Assembly (NCBI GenBank): GCA_028869975.1
Contig: JAGWQR010000207.1
Span: 1-6,205 of the forward strand
From: Alphaproteobacteria bacterium
Lineage (GTDB): Bacteria; Pseudomonadota; Alphaproteobacteria; Sphingomonadales; Sphingomonadaceae
Length of the DNA stretch: 6,205 nt
Direction: 5' to 3'
A program made the translations under genes and the position numbers. Below are positions 1 to 5,919 of this stretch, in pieces. Positions within the stretch are counted from its first letter, which is position 1. The number at the start of each line of letters is the position of its first letter. The notes below the pieces were generated by a model. The model did not search any database, was not told where the DNA came from, and was given only the letters and a program-made list of their open reading frames with translations.

Positions 1-870
1 CTTGAGCGCCTGCTTGATCTTGGAGCGCGGCGGCTGGCCGATATGGACGCGACCGGGATTGATAAGGCGATCCTCGCGCTGACCGCGCCCGGTGTCCAGC
101 CGCTGCATGATGTGAATCAGGCGAAAGCAATGGCGACGCGCGCTAATGACCGACTGGCGGAGGCCTGTGCGGCACACCCGGACCGCTTCATCGGGATGGG
201 CACAGTGGCGCCGCAGGACCCGGACTGGTGCGCGTATGAGATCAAACGCTGCGCCACCGAGCTCGGCTTCAAGGGCATCCAGATCAACTCGCACACGCAA
301 GGGCAGTATCTCGACGACCCCAAATATCATCCGATCTTTCGCGCGCTCGTTGAGGTTGACCAACCGCTCTATATCCATCCCTCGACGCCGCCCGACAGCA
401 TGATCGGGCCGATGGTCGAGGCGGGACTAGACGGCGCGATCTTCGGTTTCGGGGTTGAGGTTGGCCTGCACCTGCTGCGGCTGGTTACGATTGGCATTTT
501 CGACAAATATCCGAGCCTGCAGATCATGGTCGGGCATATGGGCGAGGCGCTGCCCTACTGGATGTACCGGCTCGATTATATGCACAGCGCCGGGGTGCGC
601 GCGAAACGCCATACCCGCAACCGGCCGCTCAACAAGACGATTGCCGAGTATTTCCGCGCGAATGTGCTGGTGACGAACAGTGGCGTGGCATGGGAACCGG
701 CGATAAAATTCTGTCAAACCGTGATGGGCGAGGACCGGGTTATGTACGCGATGGATTATCCCTATCAATATGAAGCGGGCGAGGTGCGCGCGATGGACGC
801 GATGGACATGCCGCTCGCCACCAAACGCAAATTCTTCCAGACCAACGCCGAGCGCTGGTTCAAATTATGA
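1..870 (+). CDS. ligW: 5-carboxyvanillate decarboxylase LigW, 5' end outside the window
   Basis: Amidohydrolase-superfamily (amidohydrolase 2) decarboxylase. LigW removes the ring carboxyl of 5-carboxyvanillate to give vanillate in the cytoplasm, a step in breakdown of the biphenyl 5,5'-dehydrodivanillate. The frame is open from base 1 (LERLLDLGARRLAD precedes the first visible Met at 43), so this is the C-terminal 289 residues. Counting from Met43 as residue 1, the family residues are His112 (LYIHPST), His165 (VGHMGE), Arg176 and Asp238 (YAMDYPY). Adding 76 gives 188, 241, 252 and 314. These match the metal and active-site residues I recall for the N. aromaticivorans enzyme, and the predicted full length is then about 351. 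About 62 N-terminal residues are missing, including the expected metal-binding Glu near residue 19. The MFS gene follows after 13 bases, probably in one transcript. Another substrate of the same decarboxylase family (gamma-resorcylate type) is possible but less likely given the close collinearity. Confidence 0.9.
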   Translation, partial: LERLLDLGARRLADMDATGIDKAILALTAPGVQPLHDVNQAKAMATRANDRLAEACAAHPDRFIGMGTVAPQDPDWCAYEIKRCATELGFKGIQINSHTQGQYLDDPKYHPIFRALVEVDQPLYIHPSTPPDSMIGPMVEAGLDGAIFGFGVEVGLHLLRLVTIGIFDKYPSLQIMVGHMGEALPYWMYRLDYMHSAGVRAKRHTRNRPLNKTIAEYFRANVLVTNSGVAWEPAIKFCQTVMGEDRVMYAMDYPYQYEAGEVRAMDAMDMPLATKRKFFQTNAERWFKL

Positions 871-883
871 TGGGGTTCAAGTT

Positions 884-2494
884 GTGAGCGGGGCGGGGGG
901 CAAGATCGGGCACGCTGGTTGGTATGCATTGGCGCTGATCGCGGCGACGCAAATGATTAACCTGCTCGACCGGCAGATTCTCACGATCCTCGCGCCCGAG
1001 ATCAAGACGCACTTCCATATCGGCGATGCCGAGCTGGGACTGCTGTATGGCACGGTGTTTGCGCTTTTCTATGCGCTGTTTTCGTTGCCCCTGGGGCGGC
1101 TTGCGGATGGCTGGAGCCGCACAAAGCTGCTCGCGATCAGCATCGCGCTCTGGTCATTGGCCACAGGGCTGGGCGCGTTCGCGACCGGCTTTGCCATGCT
1201 GGCGCTGACCCGGCTCGGTGTCGGCGTGGGGGAGGCCGCCGCGCAACCGGCGGGCACTTCGCTTGCCTATGATTATTTCCCCAAGCCAAAGCGCGGGATG
1301 GTGATGGCGGCGCTTGCGGCGGCGATTGCGCTGGGTCTCGGCTTTTCGCTGGTGCTCGGCGGCGTTGCGGCAGGATGGTGGAACGCACGATATGCTGGCG
1401 GCGGCGCGCCGCTGGGGCTGGCCGGGTGGCAGTTCGCCTTCCTCGTTGCCTCAGCGCCGGGGGTGATCCTGTGCACGCTGCTCTGGCGGCTGCAGGAGCC
1501 GGTGCGCGGGAGCATTGATGGCTTGCCCGCGCCGAATGACCCTGCCCCGTTCCGCGCATCCTTAAGCCTGTTCGGCGCGGTGGTGCCTGGGGGTAACTGG
1601 CTGGCGATGATCCATGCCAAGGCAGGCGCACGGGACTGGTTGGGGACTGTACTCTACACCGGCGGAGTCATTGCCCTGTGTGCGCTACTCGCACATATCT
1701 GCGCCAGGTTCAGCCCGCGTCCGCCGCTCGCGTTGTTCGGGGGGCATATCAATCCGCATGTCCTCCAATGGAGCGTGGTCGGGTTCGGGCTGCTGGTGAT
1801 CGGCAATCTGGTGCAATCGATGAAGCGCACTGATCCTGTGATGCACATGCTACTGACGCGCAGCCGGGGGCTGCAACTGAGCGTTCTGGTCGGCTCGCTG
1901 CAAACCCTGATCAATTATGGTGTGATGGGGTTCACACCGTCATTTCTGATCCGTACTTTTCATCTGCCCCCGCCGGTTGTCGGCCTGCACTTCGGATTGC
2001 TGGCGGCAGGGCTGGGTGTGCTCGGACCACTGGTCGCCGGGCCATTGTCGGACCGGCTGGCGCACAACTGGTCTGCTACCGGACGGGTGTCGCTGGTGCT
2101 GTTCTCGCTCAGCCTGTCGCCACTGATCGCGATTTTGGTCTATCAAGCACCGACGATTGACGCTTTCTATAGCCGGTTCGTGATTTACTCGCTCGTGCTC
2201 ACCATGTGGCTGCCGCCGCTCTATGCAGTGATGTATGAGCAAGTGCTGCCACGCCAGCGCGCGCTGTTCGGCTCGATTTACCTTGTGATCTTGACCATTT
2301 TGGGCCTAGGTATCGGCCCTTATTGGGTTGGCATGGTGGCGGACGCACGCCATGGCGAACTTGGCGGGGCGATCCTCTCGGTGATGTGGGTTGCGCCGGT
2401 GATCGTTGCGGCGCTGGTGTGGCTCTTATGGGCAGCTCCGCGCGATGAGGCGTTGTTGCTAGAGCGGGCACGGGCTGCGGGTGAACCGGTTTAG
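884..2494 (+). CDS. MFS transporter, spinster-like, with two extra membrane segments
   Basis: Inner-membrane secondary transporter, probably for an aromatic acid; the substrate is inferred from its place behind ligW. The frame stays open upstream to an ATG at 770, but those codons only shadow the ligW 3' end. GTG 884 is preferred: GGGG at 872-875 lies 8 bases before it, and TM1 then starts near residue 12. The protein has 536 residues. TM1 carries the Asp-Arg-Gln pattern (LLDRQILTI, residues 27-35). Motif A is GRLADGWSRTK (71-81), and TM4 has the RLGVGVGEA pattern (110-118). The second half repeats a motif-A-like GPLSDRL (386-392). Between TM6 (about 181-200) and the later TM7 (about 331-355) is an insert of roughly 130 residues with two hydrophobic stretches (about 254-273 and 294-312), giving about 14 segments instead of 12. 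SYK-6 has an MFS importer for dehydrodivanillate (DdvK); orthology cannot be judged here. The stop overlaps that of the convergent DUF3237 gene. Confidence 0.88.
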   Translation: MSGAGGKIGHAGWYALALIAATQMINLLDRQILTILAPEIKTHFHIGDAELGLLYGTVFALFYALFSLPLGRLADGWSRTKLLAISIALWSLATGLGAFATGFAMLALTRLGVGVGEAAAQPAGTSLAYDYFPKPKRGMVMAALAAAIALGLGFSLVLGGVAAGWWNARYAGGGAPLGLAGWQFAFLVASAPGVILCTLLWRLQEPVRGSIDGLPAPNDPAPFRASLSLFGAVVPGGNWLAMIHAKAGARDWLGTVLYTGGVIALCALLAHICARFSPRPPLALFGGHINPHVLQWSVVGFGLLVIGNLVQSMKRTDPVMHMLLTRSRGLQLSVLVGSLQTLINYGVMGFTPSFLIRTFHLPPPVVGLHFGLLAAGLGVLGPLVAGPLSDRLAHNWSATGRVSLVLFSLSLSPLIAILVYQAPTIDAFYSRFVIYSLVLTMWLPPLYAVMYEQVLPRQRALFGSIYLVILTILGLGIGPYWVGMVADARHGELGGAILSVMWVAPVIVAALVWLLWAAPRDEALLLERARAAGEPV

Positions 2495-2952
2495 GTAACG
2501 CGCCACACCCAGAGCTTGATGCTGCTCGCATAGCGCGCCCCCGCGCACACGAACACAGACTTATTGAGCCAGTCATACGCGCCGGTGGGGGCGATGAACT
2601 CCGGGATCGTGCGGAAATAATAATCCGCCGGGTCCACATCTTCCCCTGCCGCGAGCCGCGCGATCACCTCCGGCGGGCCATGGCGCAGCCCGCGATTGCG
2701 GATTTGGATCACTACGCCGTCGTCGGTTTCCAGCGCATACAGCGCGTCCGCCACAGTCACGTCGTCGGGCCGGGTGAGTTGCCAGTCGGCGGCATTGCCA
2801 AGCAATTTGCCCTTGATGCGTGGGCCTTCGACGTGCCCGCCCTCGAAGATCGGGATGATGCGGCGGGTACCGTCGGGTGTAATGCCTATCGGGACGGCCG
2901 CGCCGAGCTGCCCCTCGGCTTCATAGACAAACTCAAGGCCGGGCTGGATCAT
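2491..2952 (-). CDS. DUF3237 (UPF0311) family protein, coupled to the dioxygenase
   Basis: Protein of 153 residues belonging to the DUF3237 family, whose biochemical role I do not know. Family features visible are the Gly-rich start of the core (GGHVEGPRIKGK, residues 38-49), ADWQLTRPDDVT (55-66), the acidic ALETDDGVVI turn, the RNRGLRHGPPEV block and the YYFRTIPEF and WLNKSVFV blocks near the C-terminus. Length is normal for the family and no signal peptide is seen, so it is probably cytoplasmic. Its ATG overlaps the TGA of the dioxygenase gene (ATGA at 2952-2949), and no clear Shine-Dalgarno sequence precedes it. Translation is therefore probably coupled, and the two proteins likely serve the same pathway. 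A role as an accessory, isomerase or binding protein for the cleavage product would be pure inference. The stop codon shares bases with the MFS stop on the other strand. Confidence 0.9.
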   Translation of the reverse strand: MIQPGLEFVYEAEGQLGAAVPIGITPDGTRRIIPIFEGGHVEGPRIKGKLLGNAADWQLTRPDDVTVADALYALETDDGVVIQIRNRGLRHGPPEVIARLAAGEDVDPADYYFRTIPEFIAPTGAYDWLNKSVFVCAGARYASSIKLWVWRVT

Positions 2953-4406
2953 GTGGTGAGCCCGATCTCATCGGCACTCGCCCAGTTTCCGTGCAGGCCA
3001 AAGCGCAGCCGGATGGGGATGTTGATCGTCGCGATCGGTCCTTTCTCGATCTTAAGCGCCTCGAACAACAGCAGGTCGGAGCGGTGCTCCTCAAGCCGGT
3101 TGCACACCTGAACAATCCAGCCATCGCCCTCGGGCGCGTTCTTGGCACGCGGAATAAAGCATGGCTCCTGCAAGCTCGACACCGGCCCGCACCACCAATG
3201 TTGCTCTTTGCCGGTCTGATGATCGATCAGGAACAGGCAGTTCATCAGCAACCCGCCCGCCGAGCCACCTTTCAGTTCCACGGGTCGCCGATAATCCATC
3301 TCCAGCATCCAGCCATAACGATAGGGCTGGCCCTGAAAGCGGTCATCGATGCGGGGAAATTCGGCAGCGGTTTGGGTAAGCTGCACTTCACTCTCGAAGG
3401 CGTCAGAGTTGCTCGCCATATCGACCGTCCAGCGGGTGAGATAGCTCATCGCCTCTTGGGGCTTGAACGGCGCGCCATGCACATCGGGGAAAAAGGGGAA
3501 CATGTTATTCTTCGCCACCGGAATGTCGAAATGGACGCGTGAACCCTCCTGAAACGCGTTCATCACATGGCTGTTGAAGCTGTTGCCGGTTTTGAACCAG
3601 CGGATATCTCCGCTCTTCCGGTGGAGCACGCCGAGATAGACGGGCAAGGTCGTATCAAAGCCGAAATGCGGCAGGCCCGCCTCCAGCCGCTCCCATGAGC
3701 CGATTGAGGGCATGACGTTGAACACCGCATAGTCTAAGGTGATGCCGAAATCGTGCATCATGCAATAATAGGGTGCTTCGAACCACACTTCGTGCAGCAG
3801 TTCGCCTGCGGGTGAAATCTCGTAATAGGCAACATCACGCGTGCACAGCCCCGAAGCGGCATAGCCGAATGCGCACATGTTGCCGGTGCGTGGATCAATC
3901 TTGGGGTGGGCGGTGAAGGTTTGGCCGCGCATTTTGTCCTTGAAGCGCATGTAGCCATCGGTTGTCATCGCCGCCGGGTCCATCAGCAGCGCCGGCGAGT
4001 CCTCTTTGAGCGCCCAGAGCTTGCCCCCATAGAGGAACGCGTTGGTGTTGGCAGTGCCGCGATATGCCCCCTTGACGCTTTCATCGTCGGTCAGTGGATT
4101 GCGATACGCGCCGAACAGCGCCTTACCTGCTTCGTTTTCCCGTTTCCATTTGTCGGTCTGCGCCCAACGCTGGCGGAAGTCGCACTGGCCATCATGGATA
4201 TGAAAACGGGTGATCAGGCCATCGCCGTTGAAGCTGATATCATCCTCCTGAAGCGGGGGGAATTGCGGATCGGGCTGAACCCTGTAAAAGGCTCCGTTTA
4301 ATTGGGAAGGGATGTGCCCCTCATGCACCATATCGGCGATGTCGGCTTCAATGCGCGACGGCGTGTTGAAGCCGGTGAACGAAGGTGTATCGGGGAAATT
4401 GGCCAT
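2949..4406 (-). CDS. Lignostilbene-alpha,beta-dioxygenase-like carotenoid oxygenase
   Basis: Fe(II) carotenoid cleavage oxygenase family (RPE65 fold), 485 residues, the usual length for bacterial lignostilbene dioxygenases. These enzymes split the central C=C of 4-hydroxystilbenes with O2 into two aldehydes, for example vanillin. All four iron-binding histidines are visible: His167 (TAHPKIDPRTG), His218 (MMHDFGIT), His280 (FNSHVMNAFQEG) and His472 (LHGNW). Phe59, Tyr101 and Lys134 fall at the numbers I recall for the hydroxystilbene-binding residues of Sphingomonas LsdA, with Lys134 in WALKED. This argues for a hydroxystilbene rather than a carotenoid substrate. The start is ATG 4406 because GGAGAAGG lies just upstream and the protein then begins like its relatives. 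The frame runs on to 4541 only as an antisense overlap with the MarR gene. The DUF3237 gene follows with an ATGA overlap, and the divergent MarR gene is the likely regulator. No signal peptide is seen, so it is probably cytosolic. The exact stilbene is unknown. Confidence 0.9.
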   Translation of the reverse strand: MANFPDTPSFTGFNTPSRIEADIADMVHEGHIPSQLNGAFYRVQPDPQFPPLQEDDISFNGDGLITRFHIHDGQCDFRQRWAQTDKWKRENEAGKALFGAYRNPLTDDESVKGAYRGTANTNAFLYGGKLWALKEDSPALLMDPAAMTTDGYMRFKDKMRGQTFTAHPKIDPRTGNMCAFGYAASGLCTRDVAYYEISPAGELLHEVWFEAPYYCMMHDFGITLDYAVFNVMPSIGSWERLEAGLPHFGFDTTLPVYLGVLHRKSGDIRWFKTGNSFNSHVMNAFQEGSRVHFDIPVAKNNMFPFFPDVHGAPFKPQEAMSYLTRWTVDMASNSDAFESEVQLTQTAAEFPRIDDRFQGQPYRYGWMLEMDYRRPVELKGGSAGGLLMNCLFLIDHQTGKEQHWWCGPVSSLQEPCFIPRAKNAPEGDGWIVQVCNRLEEHRSDLLLFEALKIEKGPIATINIPIRLRFGLHGNWASADEIGLTT

Positions 4407-4408
4407 GT

Positions 4409-4416
4409 CCTTCTCC
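4409..4416 (-). promoter_or_regulatory. Strong ribosome binding site of the dioxygenase gene
   Basis: Reading leftward the sequence is GGAGAAGG, with GGAG placed 6 bases before the ATG at 4406. This strong site decides the start codon against the longer in-frame ATG at 4541. Confidence 0.8.
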
Positions 4417-4419
4417 GTA

Positions 4420-4439
4420 TTGTAAGTGTAGCATAGCAA
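4420..4439. promoter_or_regulatory. Candidate MarR operator in the divergent intergenic region
   Basis: The 55 bp between the dioxygenase and MarR starts (4407-4461) must hold both promoters. Within it the 20-mer TTGTAAGTGTAGCATAGCAA is an imperfect inverted repeat: it ends TTG/CAA with only 5 of 10 half-site positions symmetric. It is A/T-rich compared with its surroundings and covers the candidate -10 of the dioxygenase promoter, where a MarR dimer could block transcription. The symmetry is weak, so the exact site is a guess. Confidence 0.25.
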
Positions 4440-4452
4440 ATTTAGGGGCCAA
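4425..4452 (-). promoter_or_regulatory. Candidate promoter of the dioxygenase-DUF3237 unit
   Basis: On the minus strand TTGGCC (4452-4447) and TACACT (4430-4425) are separated by 16 bases. Each matches 4 of 6 bases of the sigma-70 consensus. A start about 7 bases further on would leave a leader of roughly a dozen bases carrying the GGAGAAGG site. The match is modest. Confidence 0.35.
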
Positions 4453-4461
4453 GTAAACGCC

Positions 4462-4935
4462 ATGACCCGTATCGAGCATAATATCATCACACCGCTGCCG
4501 GTGGCCGATGCCGACCATGATGTTGGCGCGATCAGCGACATTCTCGGTTTTCACATCCGTCTGGCGCATGGTGCTGTGTATCGGCATTTTATCGAGACCT
4601 TCGCCGAGCTTGACCTGACGCAAAAACAGGTCAGTGTACTCTGGCTGATTGACGATCATCCCGACATAGCGCAGACCGACCTTGCCCAGCGGCTGCGCAT
4701 GGACCGCGCCACCACCATGTCGATTGTCAACCGGCTCCAGGCGCGCGGGTTGCTCGTGCGGGGCGCATCGCTGAGCGACAAGCGCAAGCAAACGCTTAAC
4801 CTGACAGCGAATGGCCTTGTCATCCTCGCCACTGCTAAAAAGGCCATTGCCGCGCATGAAGCCTGGTTGCAATCGCGCTTCAGCAAACGCGAAGTAAAGC
4901 TGCTGATGGAATTGCTGGCGCGGATTCACGAATAA
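4462..4935 (+). CDS. MarR-family transcriptional regulator
   Basis: Winged helix-turn-helix regulator of 157 residues, a typical MarR length, acting as a dimer on DNA. The helix-turn-helix lies at about residues 70-96 (TDLAQRLRMDRATTMSIVNRL within it), followed by the wing with the family's Asp-Lys-Arg turn (SDKRKQTLNLT, 105-115). The N-terminal helix (about 21-48) and the C-terminal helices (about 120-155) would form the dimer interface. ATG 4462 is the only reasonable start because an in-frame stop lies at 4429-4431; the ribosome site is weak, with GGGG 13 bases upstream. It is divergent from the dioxygenase gene across 55 bp, so it most likely controls that unit and itself. MarR proteins regulate several lignin-aromatic operons in sphingomonads, usually being released by a pathway intermediate. 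The ligand here is unknown. The gene ends 12 bp from the convergent glutathione transferase stop. Confidence 0.9.
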   Translation: MTRIEHNIITPLPVADADHDVGAISDILGFHIRLAHGAVYRHFIETFAELDLTQKQVSVLWLIDDHPDIAQTDLAQRLRMDRATTMSIVNRLQARGLLVRGASLSDKRKQTLNLTANGLVILATAKKAIAAHEAWLQSRFSKREVKLLMELLARIHE

Positions 4936-4947
4936 GGGTGAACGGGG

Positions 4948-5853
4948 CTAAACCCGCGCGCCGCTGCGCGCGATGACCATATCCTCACGGTTGATTTCGA
5001 AGTCCTTCGCGTCATGCCGTTCGCGCAACTGACTGTCCGGCTCGCCAAAGGTGCGATTGACCATGCGCCCGCGCTGCACGGCGGGCCGAGCACCAACCAG
5101 ATCGACCCAGCGGTTGAGATGTTTATATTCTTGCGTCGCTAGGAACTCCTGCGCGCCATAGGCCTCACGCGCGATTGAGCCATACCAGGGCCAGATCGCA
5201 ATATCAGCAATCGTGTACTCCGCGCCCGCCATATATTCATGCTCTGCCAGATGCGTGTCGAGCACATGCAGTTGGCGCTTGGTTTCCATCGCATAGCGGT
5301 TGATCGGATATTCCATCTTGAATGGCGCATAGGCAAAGAAATGTCCGAAACCGCCGCCGACGAAGGGCGCAGAGCCCATTTGCCACATCAGCCAGTTGAT
5401 CGCCTCTGCGCGGGTGTGGATATCATGCGGCAGGAATGCGCTAAACTTCTCGGCCAGATAGAGCAGCATCGATCCGCTCTCGAACAGCCTCACCGGCGGA
5501 TCGACGCTATGATCCAACATCGCCGGGATTTTGGAATTGGGGTTAATGCTTACAAACCCCGAGCCGAACTGGTCGCCAGCGCCGATACCAATCATCCATG
5601 CGTCATACTCCGCGCCGCTATGCCCCGCCGCGAGCAATTCCTCCAGCATGATCGTCACCTTGACTCCATTGGGCGTGCCCATCGAATAAAGCTGGATCGG
5701 GTGCTTGCCGACGGGAAGTTCCTTGTCGTGCGTTGCGCCCGAAACCGGTCGATTGATATTGGCGAACTGGCCGCCACTCGGCGCATCCCAGGTCCATACT
5801 TTGGGCGGCATATAGCCCGGGGGCTGGCTGGTGGCGGGATCATAATCGACCAT
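4948..5853 (-). CDS. yghU: Nu-class glutathione transferase (YghU family)
   Basis: Cytosolic glutathione transferase of 301 residues, strongly similar to E. coli YghU (about 288). Matching stretches include KVWTWD, FANINRPVSG (30-39), LPVGKHPIQLYS, the MGTPNGVKVTIMLEELL block (58-74), INPNSKIPA, FESGSMLLYLAEKF and YTIADIAIWPW. Thr60 and Asn62 of TPNG, and Glu125-Ser126 of ESGS, are the expected glutathione-binding residues; Nu-class enzymes hold two glutathiones and have disulfide-bond reductase activity. A Nu-class enzyme of N. aromaticivorans is known to act as a glutathione lyase in beta-aryl-ether breakdown, so a similar role is possible here but inferred. ATG 5853 is chosen because AAAGGA sits 6 bases upstream. 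An in-frame ATG at 5880 would add nine residues but lacks a ribosome site. It is divergent from the TonB receptor gene. Confidence 0.92.
   Translation of the reverse strand: MVDYDPATSQPPGYMPPKVWTWDAPSGGQFANINRPVSGATHDKELPVGKHPIQLYSMGTPNGVKVTIMLEELLAAGHSGAEYDAWMIGIGAGDQFGSGFVSINPNSKIPAMLDHSVDPPVRLFESGSMLLYLAEKFSAFLPHDIHTRAEAINWLMWQMGSAPFVGGGFGHFFAYAPFKMEYPINRYAMETKRQLHVLDTHLAEHEYMAGAEYTIADIAIWPWYGSIAREAYGAQEFLATQEYKHLNRWVDLVGARPAVQRGRMVNRTFGEPDSQLRERHDAKDFEINREDMVIARSGARV
4955..4972. other. Perfect GC hairpin at the end of the transferase gene
   Basis: CGCGCGC (4955-4961) and GCGCGCG (4966-4972) form a 7 bp stem with the 4-base loop CGCT. It lies inside the last codons of the transferase, just past the MarR stop. 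No T-run follows on either strand, so it is not a classical intrinsic terminator, though it could slow polymerase between the two convergent genes. It may simply reflect the codons for Arg, Ser, Gly, Ala and Arg. Confidence 0.3.
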
Positions 5854-5859
5854 GATTCG

Positions 5860-5865
5860 TCCTTT
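5860..5865 (-). promoter_or_regulatory. Ribosome binding site of the glutathione transferase
   Basis: AAAGGA reading leftward, 6 bases before ATG 5853. It favours this start over the in-frame ATG at 5880, which has no purine-rich site at the right distance. Confidence 0.6.
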
Positions 5866-5881
5866 CGTAAATTTAGCCATA

Positions 5882-5911
5882 CTGATACTGCGCCGCACAA
5901 GGGACTGACAA
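5882..5911 (-). promoter_or_regulatory. Candidate promoter of the glutathione transferase gene
   Basis: On the minus strand TTGTCA (5911-5906, 5 of 6 consensus bases) and TATCAG (5887-5882, 4 of 6) are separated by 18 bases. Transcription would begin about 20-25 bases before ATG 5853, which also argues against the 5880 start. The site lies in the 66 bp divergent region (5854-5919), so it may overlap control of the TonB receptor gene, for which I see no convincing promoter. Confidence 0.35.
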
Positions 5912-5919
5912 GTGACGAT

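Noticed and set aside
770..883. Upstream extension of the MFS gene to ATG 770
   Set aside because: These codons overlap the ligW 3' end in another frame and encode an Arg/Ser/Cys-rich stretch unlike an MFS N-terminus; GTG 884 fits TM1 and has GGGG upstream.
1137..1631. 164-residue open frame antisense to the MFS gene
   Set aside because: Low-complexity Arg/Ala/Pro composition typical of a GC-rich shadow frame, with no ribosome site or recognisable domain.
2680..3111. 143-residue open frame antisense to DUF3237 and the dioxygenase end
   Set aside because: It crosses the coupled ATGA junction of two convincing genes and shows no domain of its own.
2991..3542. 183-residue open frame antisense to the dioxygenase
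   Set aside because: It mirrors a well-supported gene with all catalytic residues; no family motif is seen in it.
4407..4541. N-terminal extension of the dioxygenase to ATG 4541
   Set aside because: It would run antisense through the MarR gene start and the intergenic region; the strong GGAGAAGG site before ATG 4406 and the preserved LsdA-like numbering support the shorter protein.
4348..4929. 193-residue open frame antisense to the MarR gene
   Set aside because: It spans the divergent intergenic region and both gene starts; the MarR protein on the other strand has clear family motifs.
4936..4972. Intrinsic terminator between the MarR and transferase genes
   Set aside because: A perfect GC stem exists at 4955-4972, but no T-run follows on either strand and the stem is coding sequence, so it is listed only as a hairpin.
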